From Ustilago trichophora (taxonomy: Eukaryota; Basidiomycota; Ustilaginomycetes; Ustilaginales; Ustilaginaceae), in assembly GCA_900323505.1 (NCBI GenBank), contig OOIN01000027.1, positions 310,001 to 374,000 of the forward strand: 64,000 bases of DNA, read 5' to 3'. Below, one piece after another: positions 9,192 through 18,997 of this stretch. Within the stretch, counting starts at the first letter, position 1, and each line of letters begins with the position of its first letter. Made by a program: the position numbers and the translations under genes. The notes below the pieces were generated by a model. The model searched no databases. It was not told where the DNA came from and was given only the letters and a program-made list of their open reading frames with translations.

Positions 9192-10021
9192 TCACCCATG
9201 TAGCTGTTTCCCGCACAATCGCAAGCCAAGATGAAAGCATTAAAAGTCAATATGTCAGTGCGGGAACTTGGCATTATGTGCGGAGGAGTATTCAAAGCAT
9301 AGAATTGAAAGTATCGCGGACTTACCAGCGGCGCAACTACACCATACCATTCCCCGACGGTTCTAAAGAATGTATCGTCGCCTTTGTCTATCGGTCCGTC
9401 TGGTCCCCAGATTGTCAAAGTGGAGTTGGTGACGTTAGCTATTGAGGTGATTCTGATCTTTGGTGCTGTTTCTTCGGTGGTCTTGTCTGGCTGATCTTGT
9501 GCGGGTGCAGCGGGTTCGGATTCGGGGGAGGCGTCTTGTAGTTCAGGAGACGCATCATCATCGTCCTCGTGCTCGCCTTCATCGTCGTCGTCGCTATCCA
9601 TGGAGAACCTCTGCTGTCGGGCCGGAGGCTTTGGTGCGGAGATCCTCTGTCGCTTTTTCTCCCGTTCTTGCTCTTGTTCCCTTCGTTCTGCACTACCGCT
9701 CGATTCGGGTGCGGGAATGGGCGCGACCCGAGACAAGGATACCACCTTTGCCACGTAGCCCTGAGGCAGCGAGAGGGGCGTGGATTGAATTGCTCGCCCT
9801 CTGAAGGCAGAGGTGAAAGTTTGTTTCGTTTCATTTGCGGGTGAAGACGAGGATGGTTCGGCGACCCGCTGTACGAGGAACGAATCGACCGGTGCAGGCC
9901 CGTCATAGTCTAAGGTGAAGGGCATCAAGTTTGCGCTGCATTCGGGTAAGGTGGCGGAAGGAGAGCCCAGAGAGAGGTCCATCCGAGGTGGGAGTAGTTC
10001 CACCTGAGTGCCTGTCGTCAT
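9192..10021 (-). CDS. Ribonuclease H2 subunit C (Rnh203-like)
   Basis: Two exons, complement 9326-10021 and 9204-flanked short exon 9192-9203, with an intron at 9204-9325 (donor GTAAGT, acceptor AAACAG). The product is about 235 residues. The conserved core of the non-catalytic C subunit is visible: CSANLMPFTLDYDGPAPV near residue 25, FRGRAIQSTPLSLPQGYVAKVV near residue 75, an acidic linker (DDDDEGEHEDDDD), then TIWGPDGPIDKGDDTFFRTVGEW. After splicing the protein ends in VVAPLLHG, matching the short W...A..IH helix that ends family members; without splicing it would read on into unrelated sequence. Known role: scaffold of the RNase H2 heterotrimer that removes ribonucleotides from DNA and RNA in hybrids, in the nucleus. 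Start ATG at 10021, before TTGTQVELLPPR-type sequence. Upstream TTG/CTG codons in the frame are not used. Confidence 0.82.
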
Positions 10022-10244
10022 CTTGTTTGATCGTTGTGAAGAGAAGATGGCGAGAAGCGAAACAAGGATCAGCAAGACTTGAAGGTCAAGAAGGGTTCAA
10101 AAGACCAACACTTTCTCGCAGCAGGACGCGCTCCTACGCGTAGTAGAGTCAGCGTGTAAATTGCTGAGCGAGACTTCTCGTGCGGAACGATGCAAGATTC
10201 GGTTCCGCGTGATCGGAAGATTCGACACTGCACATGAATTTTTA

Positions 10245-10280
<36 letters not shown>

Positions 10281-10451
10281 AACTGCACAAGGCGGCGTGA
10301 AATCAGAAGAAAGTTTTTCGATATTCGCCAAAATGCGAGTGCCACACAGGCTCATGGTGAGGACAAGGTTCCACCTAACGTATCATCCGTGCACCACCAT
10401 CACCACCTCCATCATACCCTTTCTCGACTCATATACATACCACATTTCATC
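10022..10451. promoter_or_regulatory. Divergent promoter RNH2C / SSZ1 with 33-nt A tract
   Basis: The two genes start at 10021 (minus) and 10452 (plus). Between them lies an uninterrupted run of 33 A at 10246-10278, a nucleosome-disfavouring poly(dA:dT) element as commonly found in fungal divergent promoters. No other element is asserted. Confidence 0.55.
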
Positions 10452-12265
10452 ATGACGGAAGCAGCAGGCGCCGTTATCGGCATCAACTTTGGCCACTCTT
10501 ACAGCTCGATTGCTTGTATCAACCAGCAGTACGTTCGACTCCACCTCTTCCTCTTACACCCTTGGCTAGCATCTCATACTGACAAAAACATTCGCTTCTT
10601 TACATTTGCTTTTGCTCCGTCTCTAGCGGCCGCGCCGATGTTATCGCCAACGAAGATGGTGAGCGTCAGCTCGCCACCCGTATCGCATTCAACGGCGACC
10701 AGGTCTACCTTGCCAACCAGGCCACACCGCAACTCGTCCGCAATGCTCCCAACGTCATTGACAACTTTGTCAACCTCCTCGGCCGCTCTTTCTCCGACCT
10801 CTCTGCTGACGAGAAGAAGCGCGCTTCGGCTGCCGTGATCGACGTCAACGGCGCTCCCGGTTTCAAGGTCGAGATCGATGGTGCCGAGACTACCCTCACT
10901 GTCCACGATGTTTCGGTTCGTTTCCTACGCAGCTTGTTCTTGACCGCCAAAGATTTCCTCTCCGGCGTGCCCATCGCAGGTGCTGTCCTCAGCGTACCTC
11001 AGTGGTTCCCCGCTGCTCAGATTACCGCACTCAAGAAGGCTGCCGAGGAGGCTGGTTTGATCGTGCTCCAGATTGTTCCTGCCTCGGCTGCTGCTCTTGC
11101 CGCCTACGGTCTCACCTCGCCCGCTGGTCCCGGTGCACTCCCCGCACACCCCGATGGTGTTGACTCGGCTCCTTACCCCGTTGCCAAGGCCCTTGACCGC
11201 AACGTTGTCGTCGTAGACATGGGTGGCAGCTCCACCGACGTCACCGTCCTTTCCGCCCGTGCCGGACTCTACACCGTCCTCTCCTACCTCCACGACGCCA
11301 CTGTTGGCGGCACCACCCTCGACTCCGCCCTCGTTGCATTCTTCGCCAAGGAGTTCACCAAAAAGACCAAGATCACCATCGCCGACACCGACAAGCGCGC
11401 CTGGGCCAAGCTTCGCAATGAGGCCGAATTCACCAAGCGTGCACTCTCTGCATCCAACTCTGCCACTTGCTCCGTCGAGTCGCTCGCCGAGGGCGTTGAT
11501 TTCACCGGAAGCGTCAACAGGATGCGATTCGACATGCTCGCCGGTGCCGCATATGGCAAGGTTGTCGCAGGTGTGGAAAAGGCACTGAAGGAGGCTGGGT
11601 TGGAGGCTTGCCAGGTGGACGAGGTCGTTCTGGCCGGTGGAAGCGCGAGGTTGAGCGGATTGGCGGACAGGTTGGCTGGTCTCTTTGGCGATGCTGAGGA
11701 GGGCGGTGCGCATATCACTGCTAGCATCGATGCCGATCAGGTTATTGCGAGAGGTTGCGCCATTCAGGCTCAGGTCATCGCTGCTGCTCCAGAGGGAAGC
11801 AAGGAGTCCGAGTACATTCACAACGTCCCCGCTGCCCCCGTCGCCTCGGTCGCAGAGTTGAAGGTTCAGACCACCTCGGCACCGCTCGGTCTCGTCCTCG
11901 GCGACAAGTTTGTCACCTTGATCCCCGCACACACACCTTTCCCCGTTCGCAGGTCGTACCGCTTCCCCGTCGCCAAGGGTGCCGAAAGCATCGCCTTTGT
12001 CCTTGACGAAGGTGTCGATGAGGTCAAGACCGAGACCATCCAGCCCGAGGAGGAGGACCTCGAGGAGGACGAGGAACCCATGGAGCCAGAAGTTGTCAAG
12101 ACTGCCGTCACCAAAGCTGCCGGCAAGAACATCGCCAGCTTCGCCGTCCCCACCCCAAGCAAAGGTGGCAAGAAGGTCGAGTTGGAACTCCTCATCACCA
12201 AGCCCGGAAGCCTCGTTGTCGAGGCAAGGGAGGAGGGTGCTGAGGGTGTCAAGCTCGCTCTTTGA
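10452..12265 (+). CDS. SSZ1: Ribosome-associated Hsp70-like chaperone Ssz1
   Basis: Two exons: 10452-10528 and 10627-12265, with a 98-bp intron (donor GTACGT, acceptor TCTAG). Joined product 571 residues. It begins AVIGINFGHSYSSIACIN, the atypical phosphate-1 loop of Ssz1/HSPA14 (Hsp70s have DLGTTxS), followed by GRADVIANEDGERQLATRIAF, VPIAGAVLSVPQWF, VVVDMGGSSTDVTVL and VVLAGGSARLSG, so the nucleotide-binding domain fills about residues 1-400. The C-terminal part is short and carries an acidic insert (EEEDLEEDEEPMEPE), in line with the reduced substrate domain of Ssz1. Known role: partner of zuotin in the ribosome-associated complex that stimulates the Ssb-type Hsp70 at the nascent-chain exit. 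Family assignment is firm. Confidence 0.9.
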
Positions 12266-12428
12266 TTCTGCACATAGATAGAATTGGTACCGGTTTTTGC
12301 AATTTGATATCACGTAGATTCTCATCACGATCGACCCGAGGTCTGTTCACGATGTTTCAAGGTCGATTTGGACGAGTTGAGATTAACGACAAGTGTACAC
12401 AAAGCGATTCTATGAGAGCTGAAACGGC

Positions 12429-14540
12429 CTAGTTGTGCAAGATATGACTCCACCAGCGCGAACTGCCCTTGGCATGCTGTTGCGCATCCATCCCCATCGT
12501 CGTCGAGCTAGCTGAAGCGCTTCTGACGTGTCCTGCCGCTGACGTTGCATCACCCGTGTTGGAGGACACGTTGGTGGAATTCGACTTCTTCTTGAGCTTC
12601 TTCAACTTACTCGCCGACATGCTTAGCGCTAAGGCGGGTTCGAGATTGTCCTCGGGGTCGGAATAGAGGTAGATGGATGCGCAGGGGATATCGACGCCTT
12701 CATAAACCTCTGGTCCTGTTCGGAGGCCACCTGCGGCGATAAGCTTGGGCTTGACGCTTTCGACGACAGGTTCGCTTTGGGGCAGTTGGACGGAAGGCCG
12801 AGGAGGTGCCGCAGTGGCAACGACAGGGTCTCGCATCGGCGGAAGCTTGTCCATGGGAGGCAGGGTGGCGATGGTGCTAGCGGGAGATGTGGAGGTGGCA
12901 GGAGGAAGTGCTTGGAGATGTTGAATGCGGGTGCGATCAAACTTCTTGGCTCCAGTGCGCGGCGCGAGAGGGGTAAAGCAGTCCGAGGCGGAGGAACCTT
13001 CAGAAGAGTTGGAAATCTTTCGAGTCCTCTCGATGCTCCCTGCCGGAAGGGGTGGAGGAAGATTTCGGAAAGCTGCAGTGTCGGTGGCTTCGTGGAGGGA
13101 GGCGACGGATCGGACTGCTCGAAGCTTTCGTTCTGGTCGCATGGGAGGATTGCTGGTCATGGTGGTGGTGGTGGCTTCTGCGGAGTGCCAGCGCTGGCGC
13201 TGCGCCCATGCGTTGGAAGAGACTGTGGACGGCGAGGGCAGAGCAGTGTCGTTCTGTTGGGAGAAAGACGCTTGACGGGGGGTTTCGAACGATGCTGTAT
13301 GTCTCACGGCTCGAGAATTTTGCGAGGTAGACGAAGGTGTAGGGCTGACGAGGAATTCCATAGCTGCCGAAGAAGGTGGTGTAGTAGCTGTGTCGCTCTG
13401 GACTCGGACCCTTCTACTGGCCATCGAGGCCGCTTGCACTCCTGTTGCTGCGGGCTGAGAAGGAGGCAGCAAATCCCCAAACGTTCCCCTACGAACACCA
13501 CTCGCTACATCAAAAGTGTTCCCCCCAACAACGACGGTATTGGGGCTGCCCGGATAAGAGCTGCATGTCGGACTAGGTGCGTTGTCGACCTCGATCAAGC
13601 CTTTGTGAGCTTTTTCCGTAGGAATGTGAAGCGTTGCCGGCTTATGGTAGTTGCGCCCCGGAATTGTAGCGTTGGGAGAGAGATCGAGCAGGGGATTGTG
13701 GGTGCGGAAGGCTTGATCGAGAGAATCTTGGTCGAGCTTGCGGTGACCGAGTGGAAGGCGAGAGATGCGGATTCGAACGTTGTCGTTATGCGTATCTTGG
13801 CCCTCCTCTTCATCGTAGTAGCAGCAGTCACGAGGATTGGACACGGCACCATCGCTCTGCCTACGCTTGAATCCGGGAGACTGGATCCAGTCTCGTTCCT
13901 CTCCTCCTCCTCCTCCTCCTCCTCCTCCTCCTCCTCCTCCTCCTCCTCCTCCTCCTCCTCCTCCTCCGTTCAGGGGAAGATGATCATCCACCTTTCCACT
14001 TCGTGCGGCTAGAGCGCTGTTGCTCCTCTTCCTCCCCCTCCTCTCCTTGCCATCTTCGCCATCCGTGCTGTGGTCCGCACTACCAATTTCGACCTCGCCG
14101 AACCTGCCCACCAAGGGGCTCATACCACTGGCCAAGCTTGCCCTTCTCGCGGGGCTCGAGGGGCACAGCGGCGAGCCTAGTGTCATAAAAGTGGCAACAC
14201 TGCTGCGTCTCCTATCCATGGCCACCACTTGATCAGCAGGAGAGTTGGGGCTCGTCAGCGAGCCAGTAGCGAGCAAATGTTGCCACTCATCCTTCTCTAT
14301 CCAATCGAAATAGACTTGACCGTCGGACTCGCGTACTCGCAGACGCTGCTCTCGCTTTTGAACGGAGGTGGTGCCGAAAAACCGGTCGAGCTCTTCTTTT
14401 GTCTGATAGCGGGCCGGACGAAAGCTGTTGAAGCGAGGAGCAGACTGAGCAGCAGTGGAGGAGGAAGCGGGAGCAACGGTGGCGGAGGTAGAGGAGGAGG
14501 AGTGGGCTGTCATTGAACGGGAACGTGTGGCGACTGACAT
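12429..14540 (-). CDS. Unrecognised disordered protein with a 22-Gly run
   Basis: 703 residues from the ATG at 14540 (MSVATRSRSMTAHSS); the frame is open upstream to 14669 but a TATA-like TATAAAG on the minus strand at 14634-14640 places the leader there. I do not recognise the family. The only ordered-looking segment is near the N-terminus: RYQTKEELDRFFGTTSVQKREQRLRVRESDGQVYFDWIEKDEW-type sequence (about residues 40-85), which looks like a small alpha/beta unit. The rest is Ser/Pro/Ala-rich. A (TCC)22 repeat gives 22 consecutive Gly near residue 195. Another moderately conserved-looking patch is GGLRTGPEVYEGVDIPCASIYLYSDPEDNLEPALALSMSASKLKKLKKK near the C-terminus, split here for description only: it ends in a Lys-rich cluster. 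Upstream lie four ACAAAGGG motifs (15110-15274), hinting at pheromone-linked control. Confidence 0.7.
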   Translation of the reverse strand: MSVATRSRSMTAHSSSSTSATVAPASSSTAAQSAPRFNSFRPARYQTKEELDRFFGTTSVQKREQRLRVRESDGQVYFDWIEKDEWQHLLATGSLTSPNSPADQVVAMDRRRSSVATFMTLGSPLCPSSPARRASLASGMSPLVGRFGEVEIGSADHSTDGEDGKERRGRKRSNSALAARSGKVDDHLPLNGGGGGGGGGGGGGGGGGGGGGGEERDWIQSPGFKRRQSDGAVSNPRDCCYYDEEEGQDTHNDNVRIRISRLPLGHRKLDQDSLDQAFRTHNPLLDLSPNATIPGRNYHKPATLHIPTEKAHKGLIEVDNAPSPTCSSYPGSPNTVVVGGNTFDVASGVRRGTFGDLLPPSQPAATGVQAASMASRRVRVQSDTATTPPSSAAMEFLVSPTPSSTSQNSRAVRHTASFETPRQASFSQQNDTALPSPSTVSSNAWAQRQRWHSAEATTTTMTSNPPMRPERKLRAVRSVASLHEATDTAAFRNLPPPLPAGSIERTRKISNSSEGSSASDCFTPLAPRTGAKKFDRTRIQHLQALPPATSTSPASTIATLPPMDKLPPMRDPVVATAAPPRPSVQLPQSEPVVESVKPKLIAAGGLRTGPEVYEGVDIPCASIYLYSDPEDNLEPALALSMSASKLKKLKKKSNSTNVSSNTGDATSAAGHVRSASASSTTMGMDAQQHAKGSSRWWSHILHN
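13902..13967. repeat. (TCC)22 microsatellite inside coding sequence
   Basis: Twenty-two perfect TCC units; on the coding (minus) strand they are GGA codons for Gly, so length changes by slippage would stay in frame. Confidence 0.95.
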
Positions 14541-15109
14541 GGTGTCCCCTGCGATTTGCTTTGTGTAGAGAGGGCAGAGATGCGGGGAAGTAGAGGAACG
14601 AGAGGAGGAAGCGCTGACGATGGGAAGAAGACTCTTTATACAGGATACCGAGGGCAAGCGCTCGAACAAGGCTTCATTCGAAGCAGACCCTTTGAGTCGG
14701 AAGTGTCATCCGTGCGATGCTGTGGTGCAGAGCCTCTGTCTGTGTGTTTGTGTGTTTCCATGCCACATGAACAACGCTGCACCCCACCCAGTCGGCGCAC
14801 AACCCATCGCTGCTTTCCTTTGTTCTTTCCGACACCTCATGAGGAGAAACACACGGACAGTGGCGTTGGGTGGGATATAGGATCAAAGATCGGCAGTGAC
14901 TCCCTATCTTGAGCTGTCCGACGCCCACTTTGGCATCTCGCTTAGATTCCACGGCGGTGGCGGGCGGAGTAAACTTAGCTGCATCCTATTGACAACGCTT
15001 TGATCGCGAGCAGTTTCATCCCTTTCATTCTGAATCCGGCTAACCTGCAGCCTCCATCCTCTCTACTAGTTGTGTGTGTGTCCTGTGACCCACGCAGCTG
15101 TACCACCGC

Positions 15110-15274
15110 ACAAAGGGCTCACGCACAAAGGGGAAGACTAGAAGCCTTGTTTCTACGCCACGCATTTTGAGCTTCTCCGAAGCGCGTCTTTTTTATGCGA
15201 CACAAAGGGAAGCAACGTCATTTTTGAGCGGTAACAGCTGTCCGTCGGATATCAAGTCCCACACGCACAAAGGG
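15110..15274 (+). promoter_or_regulatory. Cluster of four ACAAAGGG (pheromone response element-like) motifs
   Basis: ACAAAGGG occurs at 15110-15117, 15125-15132, 15202-15209 and 15267-15274, all in the same orientation; the third is followed by A (15202-15210), an exact ACAAAGGGA. In Ustilago maydis the HMG-box factor Prf1 binds ACAAAGGGA in mating-type and pheromone genes. The cluster is about 570-735 bp upstream of the orphan gene's ATG (14540) and 160-325 bp upstream of a plus-strand TATAAAAG. That it acts in this organism is inference. Confidence 0.5.
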
Positions 15275-15434
15275 CAAGCAAATTCTCCGAGACCTGGTCT
15301 GCATCGCATACAATCGGAAAAGGTCGAGAACATGCAAATGTACCACTTTCTTCAGTCACTCCGCTTCTGTTGCCAAGTAGCAGCTCAGTCTTCTTTCTGT
15401 AGATTGCCATTCCGCGACGGGTTGTTCTCACACA

Positions 15435-15442
15435 TATAAAAG
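15435..15442 (+). promoter_or_regulatory. Plus-strand TATA box without a recognised gene
   Basis: TATAAAAG followed by pyrimidine-rich sequence. Any transcript started ~30 bp downstream would run antisense to the 3' end of the sterol acyltransferase gene; the only ATG-led ORF (15549 region, about 25 residues) is not recognisable. Confidence 0.3.
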
Positions 15443-15656
15443 CGGGAATCTCTCTCGCCGTACAATACTCTCCTGCTAAGTCGTTCTTGCGGAGTTGAGG
15501 CCCTTTCCGAGGATAGTAAAGCGGTCTAGGTATTACAAAGCATAATAAATGATGTTACGTGTGATACGGTGGCACAAAACCAAGCAATTATACTGTATAT
15601 CTTATCATCCTGTCTTCTTTTGTTAAAAATTCTAGAAGCTCGTCTTGTGACACGGA

Positions 15657-17870
15657 TCAATATACCAGATATCCGATGTTGAGCAGTGGGAAACCCGCCA
15701 TCAACCCGATCCAGAAGATCATGTTGCCCAAAGTCTCGTTTTGCTTGATGAAGGGGATCTGGCTGATAATGATCAGCGGCAATTGAACCATCTGTGCTGC
15801 AAACAGGTAGAACCTGATCTTGCCGCTGACAATGGCCATCACCAACTCGTGCACCAACGAGCTGAGCAAAAAGGTCAAAAACATGGCCATGCTCTTGCTG
15901 AGTCCCCAAGCAGCGATTGTACTGGCATAGACATGCCTCAACAAGAACGAGTGGACCGGCTTGTTCCATTTTCGACTGAAGACATCCATGCTGGTCGCGT
16001 TCCACCAATCGAGGTAAAACTCGCGGTCCGCGAACCGTGTCAGTTCAGCAAAGCCGTTGCAGATGCACTCGAACATGATGTAAAAGATGAGGAGGTAATT
16101 GATCATCATGGGTACCGCAAGTTGGAGGAAAGTGCGCAGGAAGGGTGTATCGGCCGTGGGGGTGAAGGGCATGATCCAGTGCTCGGTGATGACGTAGATC
16201 ACGAGGAAGGTGCCAAAAGTTGCAAGGGTCTTTTCCAGGACGTAGAGTGGTCGAATGGTCTTGAGGCGTGGATAGGAGAGCTCGTAGACGAGGGTGGGAA
16301 CCAGAAGATAGTCCCAGAAGTTGGCATAGCTGATGTTGGCGGGCCACATGACGGGGTCCTGGTGGATGAGATCGGGAGAGAGGTCGGTAGAAGGGCGGGC
16401 TGACAAGAGGTCTTCACGAAGAACTTCGATCTCGCGAGCTAGGTCAGAGATGACGGTGTCCGGGTGAGAGGAGAGTGGGTGAGGATCGCGAATCTGGTGA
16501 TGCGATGAGGGATCGCGAGAGGTAGAGTGCTTTCGGCTGAGCTTTGCATCGTCGTTGCTGTCAACCTTGAGCTTGACATCTTTGAAAGCTGCATCGGCAC
16601 TGCGGTCGGCCTTGTCCTTTTCGGATACATTCTTGTGCAGCTGGATATGTTCTTCCGTGCTGAGCTTCTTCTCGCCATCAGCTTGTGCTTGGGCTTTCTT
16701 TTCGCTCTGGTCCTCCACCGCCAGGGCAGGCTGTGTGGTCTCCTTGTTGGGAACTGCGTTGAGCAGCTGGCCTGCTCGAAGCCGACTCGAGTCGCTGCCT
16801 CTTTGAGTATCTAACGAGGACCATTGCGCAAGCACTTGGGCGGTCGACTTGCTCGTACTCTGATCGCCGAAGCCTGCAGCCTGCCTTGCCTGTCGGACGG
16901 CTTTGCCCCACGCCGCTCTGAGCTGTTGGTCGCCGCGACCAGCTTCAGATCCTTCGACCTCGGCCACCCTCTCCTCGAGCATGCTCTCCACGCGGCGCAT
17001 GCGGTGATATGTATCGGCCATGTTGCCGTTGACGTTCATATAGGAGTGAATCTTCATCATCATGGCGAGCGTGTGCAGCACAAAGAATCCGCTCTGCACC
17101 CAAGGCCATTCCCTGTACCTCGCCCACTTGATGACCAATCCGAGCAGCGTTGCCTGCCACAGATGCTGGAACACCACCGCCGTGGGCCAGTACCTAACCC
17201 AACCCCTTCTGCAGACATTGGCAAAGGGGACGCACATGAAGAGCGACGCAATCAATACTCCATCGCTCAGTGCCAACATCCAAGCATCTTTGCTGAAGAG
17301 CGTTGCAAAAGTCAGACTGAGCACCTGACCCGTGCTGGCAAAGCTCGTGTAGGATGTGTTGAGGACGAAGAGCGCCAGGCAGACCCAGAAGAGAGTGAAG
17401 AAGCCGCGGAACTGATCGCGTGAGGAAGTCTCGTTGAAGCGGTCAAAATGGCTTCGACGGGGCTTGAAGCTGACGACAGCACGCATCTTTTTGCGGGACT
17501 TGGAGGAGGCAGCGACGGGTTTGAGATAGATGGCGCCATCTTTGCCGAGTCTATGTGACAGGCCCTTGGCGCCAATGTGCTGAAATTCGAGTGTGGAAGA
17601 GCCGCTGCCGCGTGGATTGGAGATGGTGGTGGTGACGGTGGAAGTGGCGACGATGGGCTCGCCTTCCGAGTCAGGAGTGCTGCGACCATTGAGAGGAGTG
17701 GAAGGGATCTCGGAGGACGGCATGGTTTCCGAGGCTGGAGTGGTGACAGCAGAGGAGATGACTTGGTCTGGGGTGTCAGAGATGAGTTGGGCTACTTTGG
17801 GGTGGTTTGGCAGGAAGTCCTCCTCGACGGGGAGAGAACGCCGATTGCTAGTCGCTGCGGCGTTGCTCAT
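15657..17870 (-). CDS. Sterol O-acyltransferase (ARE1/ARE2-like MBOAT)
   Basis: 737 residues from the ATG at 17870. N-terminal ~150 residues are cytosolic and Ser/Pro-rich; several membrane segments follow (about 200-320), then a polar insert rich in Lys/Glu/Ser (about 330-510) and a C-terminal multi-spanning MBOAT core. Diagnostic residues: YPRLKTIRPLYVLEK, FADREFYLDWWNATS (the FYxDWWN signature, near residue 620), KPVHSFLLRHVY, and SSLVHELVMAI with the catalytic His near residue 672. The KIRFYLFAAQMVQLPL and NMIFWIGL segments resemble yeast Are2 rather than DGAT1. Known reaction: transfer of acyl-CoA to ergosterol to make steryl esters in the ER, stored in lipid droplets. A DGAT1-like role cannot be excluded. 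The frame upstream of the ATG has only a GTG and no homology. Confidence 0.88.
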   Translation of the reverse strand: MSNAAATSNRRSLPVEEDFLPNHPKVAQLISDTPDQVISSAVTTPASETMPSSEIPSTPLNGRSTPDSEGEPIVATSTVTTTISNPRGSGSSTLEFQHIGAKGLSHRLGKDGAIYLKPVAASSKSRKKMRAVVSFKPRRSHFDRFNETSSRDQFRGFFTLFWVCLALFVLNTSYTSFASTGQVLSLTFATLFSKDAWMLALSDGVLIASLFMCVPFANVCRRGWVRYWPTAVVFQHLWQATLLGLVIKWARYREWPWVQSGFFVLHTLAMMMKIHSYMNVNGNMADTYHRMRRVESMLEERVAEVEGSEAGRGDQQLRAAWGKAVRQARQAAGFGDQSTSKSTAQVLAQWSSLDTQRGSDSSRLRAGQLLNAVPNKETTQPALAVEDQSEKKAQAQADGEKKLSTEEHIQLHKNVSEKDKADRSADAAFKDVKLKVDSNDDAKLSRKHSTSRDPSSHHQIRDPHPLSSHPDTVISDLAREIEVLREDLLSARPSTDLSPDLIHQDPVMWPANISYANFWDYLLVPTLVYELSYPRLKTIRPLYVLEKTLATFGTFLVIYVITEHWIMPFTPTADTPFLRTFLQLAVPMMINYLLIFYIMFECICNGFAELTRFADREFYLDWWNATSMDVFSRKWNKPVHSFLLRHVYASTIAAWGLSKSMAMFLTFLLSSLVHELVMAIVSGKIRFYLFAAQMVQLPLIIISQIPFIKQNETLGNMIFWIGLMAGFPLLNIGYLVY

Positions 17871-18659
17871 TGTTGCGATGCTTATATATGGTGGATGAGA
17901 CGAAAACGGTGGAAATGCATAAACTGCCCATCTGAGTCGTTGTCGGAGACGGTTGTGGCGGATCTGGACCTCGAGTGGGACCAAGCTCCGAGATTGGTGG
18001 TGGTGGCTCGGGAACTAGTCGCCGAACAAGAAACGAATCAGCTGAACACAGAGTCGGGAAGCAGTCTCCGAATGATCATAGAAAGATCGCAGATGGAAAC
18101 AGAGTGTAGCCTAGCCTCTAGTCGAGTAAAAGCTTGTGATAGGTCAAAGGACCGGAAGCTTGATTCCAGTGGCAAGCGTGTGTTTGTGCACAGTGACTGC
18201 AACACACAGCTTGACACAGAGCAGTGTTGCAAAGCCGTGCGCGTTAAAAGCTCCACACTAGTTACAGTACTACTGTACTTTGCTCTTTTTTGGCCCCTTT
18301 TTGCAAACCACTCCTGACAGGACAGAAGAAATCTGTCAACCAGCATCTCCGGCCAACAACGTGGCATCATCATCATGGCCCTCAAACAAGCTTCTCCGCC
18401 CCTTAATTCACCACTAGTGTCTCTCCGCATCACATCCGGCCACTGTCTTATGCTCCACTTGCTACGCTTCCGCTTGTGAGATCCAGCAGTTTCACACACA
18501 TGCTCCAATTTCTACTAACACTCTCTGTCACTTCTTTAACAAAACCTGTATGAACCATAGAGACAATCGTGTTGGGGTCTCTCAAAGTGTTCCGAACCAC
18601 CTCCCCAAAAAAATAAAAAGAAAATAAAAAAAAAGACTACAAAAATCGAAAAAAAAAAC
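17871..18659. other. Intergenic region, sterol acyltransferase promoter
   Basis: No gene supported. The palindrome-like TTACAGTACTACTGTACTTT lies near 18262-18281. The last 60 bp are A-rich and serve as terminator region for the tRNA on the minus strand. Confidence 0.45.
18649..18658 (-). terminator. RNA polymerase III terminator (T10)
   Basis: On the minus strand ten T follow one base after the tRNA-Glu discriminator base. Confidence 0.8.
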
Positions 18660-18761
18660 TTCCCGGCCAGGGAATCGAACCCTGATCTGAGCAGCACTTA
18701 GCAATCCGGAGATCGCCGACTTATGAGAGTGCCCTATACTGAACCATTGTACTAACTGGGA
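18660..18761 (-). tRNA. tRNA-Glu(CTC) with a 29-nt intron
   Basis: The cloverleaf folds by hand: acceptor TCCCAGT/GCCGGGA (one A-C mismatch at 5-68 and one G-T), D arm GTAC/GTAT with loop AATGGTTCA, anticodon stem GGGCA/TGCTC with loop CT-CTC-A..C, variable loop AGATC, T arm CAGGG-TTCGATT-CCCTG, discriminator A. The intron occupies 18695-18723, after position 37 as in all nuclear pre-tRNAs, leaving a 73-nt mature tRNA. Anticodon CTC reads GAG. Confidence 0.9.
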
Positions 18762-18879
18762 CGTCGTTAAGACATTGTTGAGACATTGACCAGCAGCTGT
18801 ATCTATATAATACAAATACAGTACGCAGACCCTGGCGCGTTGGTTGGCGCGTTAGTACATTGGTCCGCGACCACAAATC

Positions 18880-18913
18880 TATACTAACCATTGTACTAAC
18901 TGGGATGTTGTTG
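18880..18913 (-). repeat. Partial copy of the tRNA-Glu 5' half and flank
   Basis: These 34 bp match 18734-18768 (5' flank, acceptor strand and D arm of the tRNA) apart from one missing base and two C-to-T changes in the flank (ACGTCG versus ATGTTG). The rest of the tRNA is absent, so this is not a functional gene. Confidence 0.75.
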
Positions 18914-18997
18914 TACAGTAGTTAGCAAGTAGCATTAATATATGTATCTATAATCTCATTAGTTGGCCTTTGGAGAGCAGGAAAGAGTGATCCTATG

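Larger units (their letters stand above)
14541..15656. other. Intergenic region with pheromone-response-like motifs
   Basis: No ORF here has protein-like composition. It separates the orphan gene's promoter (minus) from the 3' end of the sterol acyltransferase gene. It carries the ACAAAGGG cluster and a plus-strand TATAAAAG at 15435-15442, described separately. Confidence 0.5.

Noticed and set aside
10925..12328. 467-codon ORF antisense to SSZ1
   Set aside because: Gly/Leu/Asp-rich mirror of a GC-rich coding strand; no motif; the sense strand encodes a clear Hsp70-like protein.
12777..14012. 411-codon plus-strand ORF opposite the orphan gene
   Set aside because: Cys/Arg/Gly-rich, ends in poly-Ser from the TCC repeat; typical shadow frame. 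The minus frame has a TATA-like box and better composition, although the orphan itself lacks homology.
15443..15656. Small lipopeptide pheromone gene downstream of the motif cluster and TATA box
   Set aside because: I searched the plus strand for a short ATG-led ORF ending in a Cys-aliphatic-aliphatic-X box; the only ATG-led frame ends in FFC and has no CaaX, so no pheromone precursor is supported.
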